Shown here one piece after another: positions 1 to 11,240 of a stretch of 64,000 bases of DNA. Position 1 is the stretch's first letter; every line of letters starts with the position of its first letter. The notes under the pieces were generated by a model that saw nothing but the letters and a program-made list of their open reading frames with translations, was not told the DNA's origin and searched no databases. Position numbers and translations under genes: made by a program. Origin of the DNA: Microthyrium microscopicum (taxonomy: Eukaryota > Ascomycota > Dothideomycetes > Microthyriales > Microthyriaceae); contig MU004235.1 in assembly GCA_010405405.1 (NCBI GenBank), positions 1,192,538 to 1,256,537 of the forward strand, in the 5' to 3' direction.

Positions 1-3000
1 ATCTGTTTTCATAGTGTAAGGGATTCCAGAAATTGACCTTGAAAATGGAATAAGAAATGATAGCCTGATGAAGTCCCTAAGATAGGAGGTTGTGATACGA
101 CGAAACTATCACAGAGTACTTTCTATAAATCTGGTCAATAATAACGGGGTTGTTATACGAAAACTTGGTACTGTCTTGGGTATTGATGATATCCCGAATT
201 CCTACCTATTATCTACTGCCGGGAAAGCGTTGCATGTTCCCCGGTACAACTAATGGTGAACGGTTTCAACTTGGTGTGCACCTCGTAAGTCGTATCCCAA
301 TGATAGACAGTAGATTAAAATAGTGTAATTAGCAGCGACAATGAACGATTGGAGGGCACAGTTGCCCATGACTTGCACCGTGAAAGGGGTTGAGAAATTA
401 ATGCTTGACTCGTGAACATGGAACTGTCAGAATTGCACTTTGTAAGGAGTACCCGGGGTCGGAATATGCCGAGGGGCTTGGAAATTCAGCCACCGTTGGA
501 GACTCTTCCGCAGCCTCCAGAATCCAGATTATCATTCTTTAGATAATCTATGAGCTCGTGCCCCCAGCTAAAGACGACTGAAACCGAAAGCGATGGCTCA
601 CGATAACCAGATTAGGTACCTAGCTTGCTAGCTTGATAAGGCCCTTGGTCAACCAGAAAACCCTACAAGAAAGAACACTCAAAATCATGATCTGAGTCTG
701 GCTCCTACTTTAGAACTGACCCGGAGCATGCCTTCCATCTTGACGAGCCGGAGAAGTGTCATTCAAAATTGCATTTGTAGAATAACCTGAAGTACGCGAA
801 CAGGGGCTAGAAGAAACGAAGATTAATGTCCATGTTGTAGATTGGAGGTTGGCGCATCCTGGCCGACCACGTTGTGATCGATTTAGCAAAAGCAATGAAC
901 TCACCAAAGTGTTACAGGTACGGGGTACGATACTTTGAAACTCAAACCTTGGACTTGAAACATTATCATTGATATCAGTAGCCTGATATCAATGTACTCC
1001 TTTTCCCAGGTCTGGAATCGCCCTTTACAAACATAATTGACAGCACTATAGTCTGTTCACCTGCACTTGCAGACAGTGACTATCATACCAATGCAAGTCA
1101 GATTCGCATAGGGCACGCCTTGTGATTGAATTGCAAAGGGCTGGAGATGCACACATCACATCACATGAAACGAAAAACCTCGACAACGGCCAATTGCAGG
1201 GCTATCGCTGAGGTTCTGCTTGACCTACACAGGCTTCTTGCATCTGGCTACATGCACATTCTACGGATAGCCAGGAGCGTTTCGCGTTTGGCTAATCATC
1301 AAGTTGCTGGTGAAAATCAGCATGAACAGCAACAATAATTGATGCAAACAATCTACACACGAACTGCAGGCCCCAGACCACGGCACGGATGTTGGCAATT
1401 TGGGACTCTGATCGACATCCTCTGCAACTGTGCAGTCTAGCTCCAATCGTAAGGCAACAACTTGGAAGATATCGGCAAGCTGTAGCTTTAGGTATCTGGA
1501 ATGTTGACTGGATTGCCAGGTTGAGGCTCCTGTGAGAATGAATGGACATCACAGAGGCTCAAGCTGAACAGACTCGATCGACTTGAGGTCGGTGCCATTG
1601 TGTATGATCCACTGCTTCTCCCTTGACCATGTCATGGCTCGCATGGTAAAAGACAACCTTCTCGTAGGCCAGTTCAAGGAACAAGAATCAAGAGTGATGC
1701 TCAAAGCAGGCCTCAGACAGGAGCTTGAAAGTGGACACTGCTGCAAGCGGGATCAGTAAGTGGACGGAGCGGGCTACAATGCGCGCTCCAGTATAAGGAA
1801 GGGATCCCTTGAGAAAACAGAAGTGCGAACTGTGTCAGAGTCTTAGAGACATAATGATAACCACTCACAGGCAGCCAATCTTCAGAAAAGTTGACGGGAG
1901 GCGGGGGCCCTGGCCCGGATGGTAGAGTGGGCCGTGATCGTTGCTGAACTGACTGCATTCTCACAACGGTCTTTCGTGCACCAAGTCGGAGATTTTTATG
2001 CTACAAAACAGTGTCAATTGGCAGCGCGGGATGCGGGCGATGATTCCGTCGTGAGCACCGCGCATGATGTTTTGAACTTACCGTACACGTGCACAATGTA
2101 TGCTTGAGTGGCAGTCTGACAATGACATCTTGACAATTTTGTCACTTCGAGATGGTCTAATTGGGACCCACCAAGAGTTGCAAGAGGGTGCTTTGGACAC
2201 TTGGGCTGATGTCTTGGCCTTCCTAGATGTCACCTGCCTTGATCTTCGAAGTAGTACGGAGCAGTAGCGGCATGGTTGCAGTCTCCTGGTGTCCTCGCTG
2301 CTTAGATGGACTCATACAAACTACTTCACAATTGTCCTAGAGTGATCTTGGGGCCAATGATAGAGCATGGAACGTTCCGCGCGGACTTTCTCGGCGGACA
2401 TTTTGAGAGGCGGACGAGAGGCAAGCTGCAGATTGTCGCTGAATGATGCTAGTTGTGATACATGGTCTTTGCTCAAAGTTGACGGTAAGATACCGCGATG
2501 TGCCTTGAATGCTTAAACCTGCCAATTCGACTGCCAATTCTGCCAGCTGAAGTTAGTAGGAGAAGGGCATGGGGGTGTGATGGGGTTTGGCATTTCTGTT
2601 CTAACCTTGTACCGTGTACTTTGCAGATGTGGAGAACGGTTGGCACCCTGCGTGCTTAGCCTTGCCAGTTGTCTCTTGTCTGTGATGTTAATCATGTTAT
2701 GCACGTTCATAGTCGGATTAGTCGCGGTAGTGTTGGCAAATATCGTGATGGTTGACTGCCGATGGCGGCGTGGAGGAGGTTGATACCACCTTTTCCGGAC
2801 TCGCTCTCGCGGACCCTGGTGCTTCCTTCTGATTAATCATTCTTGTCCGCTCCACCGAGCCTGCAGGTACCGTCTTGCTGTTTGAATCCGACGTTTATAC
2901 CAACGGCCGTTTGGGTATGGGCTGGTTTGCTAGCATCTATGATCTGGATCTTGATGGGCCCTTTGTCTTGCCAGCACGGCTGCACGTTCAACATCAGCAT

Positions 3001-4287
3001 TTGCTAGCCTCAATCTGCTCATTGCTCATTGCTCAACAGCCTCACAGCCTCATCTACTCCACATCTTTTGGGCCCAATTTCCCAATTTCCAGACGTGTCA
3101 CGTCTTTGCAGTTTCCAACGGTAAATTCCGCATCCATGATTGCACTCAGACCTCAGTAGGCTCGAGTGCTGAACTAAAATCTAACTAATCCGGCCACTGA
3201 CGCCAGGCGCATCACTGCCCACCGCCAAATGTGCCCTGTGTCCTGTGTCTGTCCAGTGTCCAGTGTCTTGTCCCAAAGTGCGTCGGTCACATTTTCAAAC
3301 AGAAACAATCGAGCTCCTCTTGGCTTCCGGTTGCAATTGCTGTTGAATCTAGAGTCTGCCAGTCTGCCATCTGCAAGTCGCAACAACTGCCATCCGCAAG
3401 CCGCTCAATCTGCCAGGCCCAAGGCCGCCGATCATCTTAGTTTCCTCAACCCCATCCCAACAACTGACCGTCCACTTGGCCCTATTCTAGCGCCAATACC
3501 TCTCCCTCTCTCCAGCGTCCGAACTGTCTGGTGTATGGTACTGGTACTTCGTCTCTTTGCCAGCTTCATTCATAACCTACCAACTCTCTCACCCTTCTCT
3601 CGTCCGTTCCATCCTCTTACCCTCTTGTACGTGCGCAATCACTCTGCCCTTGCATTGTGCGCCTAAGTACTACTTCAACCATTTCTCCAACATACATTGC
3701 CACCATCGAGAATTCAACCCTCTTCTCTATCAATTGGGACTTGTCGCATATTTAACTGGACTGATGACACAGCACTCTACCTTCGGATCCACGCTGGCAA
3801 ACTTACGATCGAGGCTGGCCAAATAAACCTACTTGGTTCCGCACAACATTCAGATCATTACTCAGAGAGCGCGTACTATCTACTAGAAAGTAGATTACCG
3901 AGAAAATCCTCCAACCGGCACCATCAAGTACGACCTGCCCGCGTAAATTAAAGGATCACAATTAACGGAATTGGTAGATTTTCACAAGTGCTTTATAGCC
4001 CCTCAGCCTCAAAACCGTGTGAAAAGGCGAAGAAAACTGTATCCCGACGTGGCTGACAGTGGTGGTTGAGGCTTCGATCAGTTCAGCCTCCAAGATATCG
4101 GGCTACCACAACGACTGCAGAAATATTTCCCATCTAGGTCCAGAAGACTTTGGCTGTTGAGGGATTGTGTCTTCAAAATACGTTCTTTTGCCATCGCCAG
4201 TTGTGACTGACTCGCGTGCCATTCGCGACCAGGTGCAACATCAAAACTCGCCACTTTCGCGCGACAATTCACACTCATCATACAACA
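1..4287. other. Long intergenic and leader region upstream of the WOPR gene
   Basis: I see no convincing gene here. All open frames are under about 145 codons, overlap each other on both strands, and lack splice partners or recognisable motifs. From about 3.4 kb onward the + strand becomes rich in C and T (for example around 3590-3640), as expected of a long 5' leader leading into the gene that starts at 4288. WOPR-family regulators in other fungi are known for unusually long upstream regions, so most of this stretch is probably promoter and leader. No tRNA or repeat was noticed. Confidence 0.5.
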
Positions 4288-5796
4288 ATGACAATGATGG
4301 CATCTCATCGATCACTCTCAATGGGCAATTCATCATGGAACACGGATCTGCCCGATACAACAGTAAATACTGCACACCACAATTTGCATCTTATAACGGA
4401 TCACCAACTTCAGCAGTCCATGAGCTATACTTCCCCAGTCACTACATCAAACGACCAGTCGCACCAGAATCATGCAAATATGAGCAGTAATCACTACTCC
4501 CAGTCTCCTGTTTCGGCAGCTTCTCGCCAGTTGCCCTCGCCTATTACCTCTAATCTCAGCGGCGCATGCATGAGTCCAACCTGGAAAGGTTTCATTCATA
4601 CTACAAGAGACGGACTGATCATCCTAGAATCATGCCTTCAAGGTCAACTCAGCCACATCCCACGCAGACCCCACGATAGGGAACGACAAAGTATCATCTC
4701 TTCAGGAAACATCTTTGTCTACGAGGAAAACGCCTCGGGCATCCGGAGATGGACTGACGGCATCACGTGGAGTCCTTCACGCATCATGGGCAATTTCCTA
4801 GTCTATCGGGAATTATTGGATGGACATCCTCCTGGTGAAAAGAAGAGAGCAGCGAAAAAGCGCAAAAGAGGAAGCGAAGACCTTACCGCTATACAGGACA
4901 CGAACCCTAAGACTGAAGAAGATCGTTCATTAATTGGTTCCTTGTCTCTTGAATCCTACAACTTCAAACCAGGCGGACTGGCCAAGAAGACCCTGAGCGT
5001 GGACGTGAGAGGCATACGGCATCATATAATTTCATATTACCGAATAGAAGATGTCAAGGACGGGCTATACCATCGGCCAACCGAGGATGAAATTCTTAGC
5101 AAATGTATACCCAGACAGGAGCTTGTCGACAATCCGAGCTTCAAATCGCCTGTGGAAGATCAGGATGATAAGGTCAACGCGATACTTCCTGCAATATCGC
5201 AAGCTCCGCCGCAGAATCACCTACATAATGTCCACTCAGGCGTTCCTGTTGTTCTCAACGTTGCCGGTAACTCCCCGACGGCCCAATACAGCAGTAATCT
5301 TCCGCGGGGACTACCACAACATTCGAGTCCTGCTATGATGTATCAGCAACGAAGTCATATTCCTACATACCAACTCCCTGTTGGACCACTAGATCCCTTC
5401 GACATGGACCACATGTCTCACTATCAACCAGCTCCAATGAGCGAACCGTCCCGACATCGCCATCATTCAATTTCACATTCACATCACCCACCTGATCGCA
5501 AGACTCAACCAGTGCCCAAAACCATTATTCTACCACCTGATGTCGGTCTACGGGAAGAGAAGCGTCTGCGGCACGACAGCCACACCCACATCCCAGTGAC
5601 TTCGGCGCACCAGCAACAGCAACTGATGTATTTTGACTCACCACTTACGACGGGAGTTGATCTAGGGATATCAAACCTGCAACCCGTTGCTCCACCGAAA
5701 TATGTTGAGGATTCATATCACCACAACCTACAACAACAAGTGGACTTTCCACATGGAGCTATATACATGCTTCCTCAAGGCCAAAGCTACAGATAG
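4288..5796 (+). CDS. WOPR-domain (Gti1/Pac2 family) transcriptional regulator
   Basis: Single-exon gene of 502 residues. The start was placed at the ATG at 4288 (context caacaATGa), 24 codons inside the open frame, because the upstream part reads like leader. The first WOPR segment lies at about residues 98-176 and includes RRPHDRER, GNIFVYEE, RRWTDG and WSPSRIMGNFLVYREL, all hallmarks of the family. A basic, nuclear-localisation-like stretch (KKRAAKKRKRG) follows at about 185-195. The second WOPR segment is at about 229-266 (GGLAKKTLSV, HHIISYY). The C-terminal half is low-complexity, rich in His, Gln and Pro, as is usual. Members (Wor1, Ryp1, Sge1, Gti1, Pac2) bind DNA and control morphological switching, sporulation and virulence programmes. 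I cannot decide between the Wor1/Ryp1/Sge1 and Pac2 branches by eye. The gene stands alone, facing the ferric reductase gene tail to tail. Confidence 0.93.
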   Translation: MTMMASHRSLSMGNSSWNTDLPDTTVNTAHHNLHLITDHQLQQSMSYTSPVTTSNDQSHQNHANMSSNHYSQSPVSAASRQLPSPITSNLSGACMSPTWKGFIHTTRDGLIILESCLQGQLSHIPRRPHDRERQSIISSGNIFVYEENASGIRRWTDGITWSPSRIMGNFLVYRELLDGHPPGEKKRAAKKRKRGSEDLTAIQDTNPKTEEDRSLIGSLSLESYNFKPGGLAKKTLSVDVRGIRHHIISYYRIEDVKDGLYHRPTEDEILSKCIPRQELVDNPSFKSPVEDQDDKVNAILPAISQAPPQNHLHNVHSGVPVVLNVAGNSPTAQYSSNLPRGLPQHSSPAMMYQQRSHIPTYQLPVGPLDPFDMDHMSHYQPAPMSEPSRHRHHSISHSHHPPDRKTQPVPKTIILPPDVGLREEKRLRHDSHTHIPVTSAHQQQQLMYFDSPLTTGVDLGISNLQPVAPPKYVEDSYHHNLQQQVDFPHGAIYMLPQGQSYR

Positions 5797-6419
5797 TTAT
5801 CTGATGTCAGACCAAGGAAATCAAAACCTCGGTGTTTGCTGTGGGATCGCCTGAAGGCACATGATATGGAACTCTTTTCTCCTATAATTGCACACATGTA
5901 TAATTACTACCCGATCGCGAATTTATGACCAATAATATGATTGACGAAACGTATCTTATGATAGATGGTTTCAGCACATGTTGAAAGGACGGAGCGTCCA
6001 TTGGAATCATACGATACCCATCAGGATAATAAATATTTCTAGAATCAGATTACGACATCGAAGTTTATACTGTCAAATAAGCTTCCGAATCATCATAAAT
6101 TACGACGTAGTGAAAAAGGTGCTCTTGGTGATCTTCTCCCCTGCCCTGTGGGCTACTACTTGACAATAATTACTGAGACTACTACTCTAAACAAACTGTT
6201 CATATTGGGCTTAAGAAATATTGAAGATACATGATAACGCTTATATGCTTCACACAGAAAAACACTCAGTTCCAACAACTACCACGGTCCATAACCATCT
6301 CAAATGAAATTCCATCAAAAAAACACCAAGCGCTTTCCACAGTTGCTTCATAACAACCTTATGCTCCTCTCACCAACCCTTTCACTAAATACACCAGACA
6401 AGGTATACTCTAATCTACC
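5797..6419. other. Intergenic region between two convergent genes
   Basis: About 620 bp, AT-rich, holding the 3' ends of the WOPR gene (+) and the ferric reductase gene (-). No gene or repeat is seen. Confidence 0.6.
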
Positions 6420-8815
6420 CTACCAACCAAAACACTCATCAACCAACCTAACAACCCCCTTCCTGCCCCTCCCAACCTCACAAACCACCTCCCTCACATC
6501 ATCTGCCATTGCCTTCGGTCCACTAACCACAACCGCCACTCGCCACCCCTCTGGCACGCCGCTCACCTCCCTCCTCACAATCGCCTTGACATCCAACCTC
6601 TCCTTAGTGACTGCAATCCCATCATACCGACTCACCTCCTCCGCCAACGCGTCCACTAAGGCATCAGATCGACTTCCCCAGTACAGCTTTGCGGCACCCG
6701 GTCCGTTGGTGCGCGCGTGTTCCCGTAGGTAGGAGATCACGGCGGTGATACCGACTCCGCCGGCGATACAGATTAGCCGGTGGTAGTGAGAAAGGTCGAG
6801 AGGAAGACCGTAGGAGCCTTCGATCAGGACGGGGAGACGGCTGCGGAGACGCAGGAGGGATGTTGTGCCGGTGTGCGTGCGCATGAAGAAGGAGAGAGTT
6901 GTGGATGCCGGTTCGGCGCCTGGGGTCGGTGTGTGTGGGGCGAAGGAGATGGTTCTGTATGGGGATTTAAGGCCTGTCGTCGATGTTGGTGAGTTTGGCC
7001 AGGCTGGTGTTGAGGGGAATGTGGGCGAGGTTGGCGATAGGGGGAGCATTGGTACGGATTGCGAGATTGATGTGCGCATGTTTATCCTCATGGGTGTTAG
7101 AGTTGCTGGTGGAGGAGAGGCGTGGGCGGAGGATATTATGACGGTTTTGGGCGAGTCGAGGGGTGATATGGGGACGAAGGACTCGGCGGATAGACGGCTG
7201 GCGAGGCTGGAGGTGTGTTTGTGTTTGCGTAGTGAGTAGGTTGAGCTCCAGCCGCGTTTGTGCGTGCGTGCGAGGCTTAGATGCTCAGATGCTACGGAAA
7301 AGGGGTGGTTTTCCCAGAAACGCCAAGTTAGAGTTGGGAAGTAGAGGTAGACGTGGCCACGGGCTGCGCAGCCACGGATATCGACGCGAATATAGTCATC
7401 GTCAATTGGCATGATGGTCGCTGAGTGCAGCCCGTAGGTAAACAGTCTGATTAGCCGGCAGAGTCGCTCCGTGACCCATAGGAGAACTACAATCCAGCCG
7501 TAGAGTATGTATCCGGCTAGCTTGGTATCGAAGAGGTGATATATGTGGAATATGGTGCCTACGATGACTATTATACTCAAGACAATGTGTGTTACTAGGA
7601 ATAGTTCATATCGCCTTTGTCGAAACCATGACATTGCGAAAGGTAGCATGATCACTACGCATATGGTTGCGACAGAGCCGCACATCCAGGCGGGCGCGCT
7701 GGACCATAGAGCAAATCTATGTTCTTGGACTGCAAGAATCAGGAACAGTAGGGAATGCAGGATGGCCTGCAGGGCTGCAATGAAGCCGACCCATCGATGG
7801 AGCATGAGATATGTTGAATGTGACCAATCTATTACGGAGTTAGTGATGAGATAGATTGGATTGACTAGAGCCACTTACTCGTCAATGCTAATAGAAAGTT
7901 ATTTCTTCCACTATACAAAATAGTCAAAGGAAAGTTCGCCAGTGCAAGTGCCCCAAGCCGATTTGCAAGCGCAGTGACGAATTTGCCATTTCGGTCATCC
8001 CAAGACCAGGTCTCGTGGATATCAGTGTGCAAATCTACGATCGAGAGGACGATATTGAAAAGGACATGGAATGAGATGATGAATGCCTGTCCCATAGTTG
8101 GCCTGACATTACCTGTTTCTCGAAAGTTTACATTCCAGCTATAACGCCATGCCGGATATATCGCGCGTGCGTATAGGAATGATTTTAGTGAATTGGGTAG
8201 AATGTGCTTGAGCAAAGTAAGTAATATGGGCAGTAACAGCCCAACTGCAAATACTACGATACTAAGACCCAAAGTTAGCAAAGGTGACGGTAAAATATGA
8301 AAGGATACATACGCATATATAGCGTGGGATTTTTCAGCAGAATTCCACCTTTGTATGTGGCCATATGCCAATTGATAGCTGGAAGATGAAACTACCGACG
8401 TGCTAAGAAGTAAGCCTCCTGCTTGCAAAGGATTACTTGCAGCCGTGCCATTGAGCAATGCCATTTCGAATGAATAGAATGGCTCAGGCTGCTTCATTTC
8501 CCATCCAACCGCGTAATTCTTCCAGAAGACATTGATGGTCTCCAAGGGAAGATCCAGACAGTATTGGTGTATGCAGAGCCCTAGAGTTGACAGGAATGGT
8601 ACATTCGATGCGTAACAAGTCGGCGTCGTCCGATCGGGAATGGTTGAAGAACAGCTCAATCTGACATCCACCAACGCCGCTCGACAGGCATGAGCACATG
8701 GTGGATAAAACTGCACCTTCTTTAGCTGGAATACATCGTGGTTATTGTTTGCACCTAAGACATATGCTGGAAATTGAAGAAGAAAAGCCCACGAGGCAAG
8801 ATTCGGCCCATACAT
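6420..8815 (-). CDS. Ferric-chelate reductase (FRE/NOX superfamily)
   Basis: Spliced model complement(join(6420..7828,7879..8261,8313..8815)), 764 residues. The 50-nt intron at 7829-7878 (GTAAGT, CTAAC, TAG) and the 51-nt intron at 8262-8312 (GTATGT, GCTAAC, TAG) were placed by splice signals and frame. The protein has a short hydrophobic N-terminus, a cysteine-containing extracellular part, then a multi-span ferric reductase domain. Two HX13H pairs, H306/H320 and H376/H390, are the expected ligands for two hemes. The FAD motif HPFSVAS lies at 470-476, the NADPH motif GGVGIT at about 652, and the chain ends ECFGW. A Ser/Pro-rich insert of about 120 residues separates the FAD and NADPH parts. 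The expected role is plasma-membrane reduction of Fe(III) or Cu(II) with cytosolic NADPH. Substrate preference cannot be read from sequence. No iron-responsive GATA site was looked for systematically. Confidence 0.9.
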
Positions 8816-9277
8816 TGGGTATGAATTTGTACATGAGGATCCAACAAGCTCGAAGTAGATTCATGTTGATGGTAAAAGCCAATCAAGTATACTCCCAATA
8901 CAACATCATCTGTAGAACAATGAAAATCGGCATCCCGGCAAATCCGTATCTTCCGGATTCGTAAATGCCATGCTCTTGACAAAGAAACTCTCGATAGAAT
9001 TCCTTAAACAAAGGACAAAGAACTATGGGCTAAAAGCTCCACTTTCGTGTACAATAGACCGAAGGGACAATGTGGCATGAAGTTATATCGTCATTATAAG
9101 TGTAGTGGCGAGGCTAATATACAATGGGCAGGATCTTGGGTACGATTTCGCGAAAAGGGGTCGTCTCTCTTCTAGGCTTAGATGGTTAGCACACTGTTGA
9201 CAGCAGAATAATGATAAGCCAACCTTGGGACGACTCATAAATTACAACAAGCCAACGTCTGAAAACGAACATCCAGC
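8816..9277. other. Intergenic region
   Basis: About 460 bp between the ferric reductase start and the Tim8 stop. It probably carries the ferric reductase promoter on the minus strand. No other feature is seen. Confidence 0.5.
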
Positions 9278-9602
9278 TTATGATTTTGTAGCCTTTTCCA
9301 ACACCGCATTTTGGACTTCCATAAATCGATTGACGCAGTCGCGCATGCAGGTTTCTTCGGTCCTGCTAATGGCCGACGAAGATACGGGGCCAGGGGCGAC
9401 ACACTTCTTGAAGCATATACCCGTGAGTTTGGAGATGACTGTAACAATAGCGGTTAATAGATGCTGGATCTGAACAGTGAAAATTAAGCTTGCCTCCTTG
9501 TATCATGGCCTTTTGTGATTCAGCATTGTGGAATTGTTCTAGCTCTTGTCGATCGCGAGCATCAAGGCCCAAGCCACCGAGAACTGAATCTATGTTGCTC
9601 AT
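9278..9602 (-). CDS. TIM8: Mitochondrial intermembrane-space chaperone Tim8
   Basis: Two-exon model complement(join(9278..9438,9494..9602)), 89 residues, close to yeast Tim8 (87). Twin CX3C motifs are visible: CFKKC at 45-49 and CMRDC at 67-71, separated by 17 residues. They are followed by a helix-forming tail (VNRFMEVQNAVLEK), and the N-terminal half resembles Tim8 (QELEQF, ESQKAMIQ). Tim8 works with Tim13 as a chaperone carrying hydrophobic precursors such as Tim23 across the intermembrane space, and the four cysteines form two disulfides after Mia40-dependent import. The 55-nt intron at 9439-9493 starts with GC (GCAAGC) rather than GT; no GT donor keeps the frame. It ends in a normal ACAG with a CTATTAAC branch. 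The model is short but firmly identified. Confidence 0.9.
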
Positions 9603-10126
9603 TGTGCTGAGGATGGTAATATGTACAGTTTCGAATTGTCAATGGTAAGGTCTTCGCTGAAGTGATGATATGATGTAGAAAAGTGATGATGCTTCTCAAA
9701 AATTTGAAGTCAGAAAGCTTCGTCTTAACTCCGTTGAGATCCATTCTTATGTCCGGTCTCCTTTTCCAGGGCCCACACGTAAACAAACCTCTCAAATTTC
9801 ACAACCGTTGCTGAGGAAAGTCCGCGATGACAAAGTAGAGCTGAGTTATGGACCAAAGTTCATTCAGTATTAAGGGACTTATTCTGGTAAATGGCAGGAC
9901 TATATCACTACGAATCAGTAGCTAGAGGCTAGGGGCAATGCTCTATGATTTACCGTAACCCGTACCAAGCAAACATATTTCAGTTGATCTTCATTCAACC
10001 TCGCCAACAACCACCGATACCGCTCTCAACTTATTGCGAGTCTGGCATACAACAATCCTTTTCATCAACATCTTCTCCCCTACGCTCACTTACAACAGAA
10101 TCGCATAGATTCAGATATTCATCAAT
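9603..10126. other. Divergent promoter region between TIM8 and the prephenate-dehydratase-like gene
   Basis: About 520 bp between two start codons on opposite strands. The right side (9960-10120) is C/T/A-rich leader typical of fungal genes. No further feature is seen. Confidence 0.5.
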
Positions 10127-10855
10127 ATGGTGTCCGAAATCTCAGAGCAATTAGTGGGGTATTTAGGACCAGAAGGATCGTTCACACAACAGGCTGCGCT
10201 TCAATTATTCCCAGCTCATCAACAAGGAGTGAGGCTCGTGCCTATTTCAGATATCCCATTACTCTTCGACCAAGTAGCCACCAACGCAGTACAGATAAGC
10301 ATCGTGCCCATCAGAAACTCAACGAATGGCTACGTCCAACCAACCATTGACCAACTCAACAAACAATCTGGCTCAAACAAACTAATCATATGCGGCGAGA
10401 CTTCCGTCAAAGTATCGCACTGTCTAGCCGGGAAACGCAAAGAAGAGACCCAACAAAATCCTCCAACCTCAAAAGAATACAACTTCCAACATATCAAAAC
10501 GCTAAAAACGCATCCACAGGCCTGGACACAGTGCCAACGCTTCCTCGAGCAAGCACTACCACACACGGAGCGTCAGCAAGCAGACAGCACCTCTCAAGCC
10601 GCTTTTGAAGTCTCTCAAGATTCGCTCGGTATCAGCGCAGCCATCTGCTCCGAATTGGCAGCCAAAAGATGGGGACTCGACATTCTTGCGAACAACATCC
10701 AAGACGATCCTGACAATGAAACATACTTTGTCGTCATTCGACAGCGCCATGGGAAAGTGCTGGTTGAGCCTGTTGGGGCCGTGCCACTCACCGAGTCGAC
10801 TTCTTTGCTCCCTGTAGACCTCCTTACACCTAATAAACTTCTTGATTCCTCATAG
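10127..10855 (+). CDS. Prephenate-dehydratase-like protein, no ACT domain, altered motifs
   Basis: Intronless, 242 residues. The fold signature of prephenate dehydratase is clear: GYLGPEGSFTQQAALQLF at 11-28, VPI..STNG at 60-68, a histidine/cysteine block (VSHCLAG) near 96-102, THPQAW near 128-133 and LGISAAICSELAAKRWGL near 167-184. Family enzymes turn prephenate into phenylpyruvate in phenylalanine synthesis. Two family motifs are changed. The usual PxENS reads PIRNS (R63), and the catalytic TRF reads TYF (T199, Y200, F201). The protein stops about 40 residues after this motif, so the regulatory ACT domain of Pha2-type enzymes (about 300-330 residues) is absent. It is therefore probably a paralogue rather than the housekeeping enzyme, possibly using prephenate or arogenate in another way. 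The MFS transporter and P450 follow on the opposite strand. Confidence 0.82.
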   Translation: MVSEISEQLVGYLGPEGSFTQQAALQLFPAHQQGVRLVPISDIPLLFDQVATNAVQISIVPIRNSTNGYVQPTIDQLNKQSGSNKLIICGETSVKVSHCLAGKRKEETQQNPPTSKEYNFQHIKTLKTHPQAWTQCQRFLEQALPHTERQQADSTSQAAFEVSQDSLGISAAICSELAAKRWGLDILANNIQDDPDNETYFVVIRQRHGKVLVEPVGAVPLTESTSLLPVDLLTPNKLLDSS

Positions 10856-11240
10856 ACTACTTTTTTTCTCATGGAAGTGCTAATTATGCTGGAAACTTAT
10901 GTCGATCCGAGGTACCTCACCCATTGCCCAACGGCGGGCCGAAAAGGTTGTAGTTTGTCGAGGCACATTCATGTCAAGGTAGCAACAATTGGCCATTCTT
11001 GACTGCATTTAAGTCATCCAGCAGTACAGAAGCAAGTAAAAAGCAGGTCAGATTAACATAACGACAACTGCTTGCATGAGCCAACTTCATCGCCAATGGA
11101 GAAACACAGAATGCGCTTTCAAAAAATAAATCTAGTTTTGTACGATTTGCAATCCCTTTATTTACAGCAATTATTAAACCGCCTCTCACGTCTCTCCATA
11201 CGAAAGCTCATTACCATAGACAACAGAATCCCTCCAAGCG
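10856..11240. other. Intergenic region between convergent genes
   Basis: About 385 bp between the stop codons of the prephenate-dehydratase-like gene and the MFS gene. No gene, repeat or RNA is apparent. Confidence 0.55.

Noticed and set aside
6304-7854. Plus-strand frames opposite the ferric reductase gene
   Set aside because: They are shadows of the minus-strand gene, with no motifs of their own and fragmented frames.
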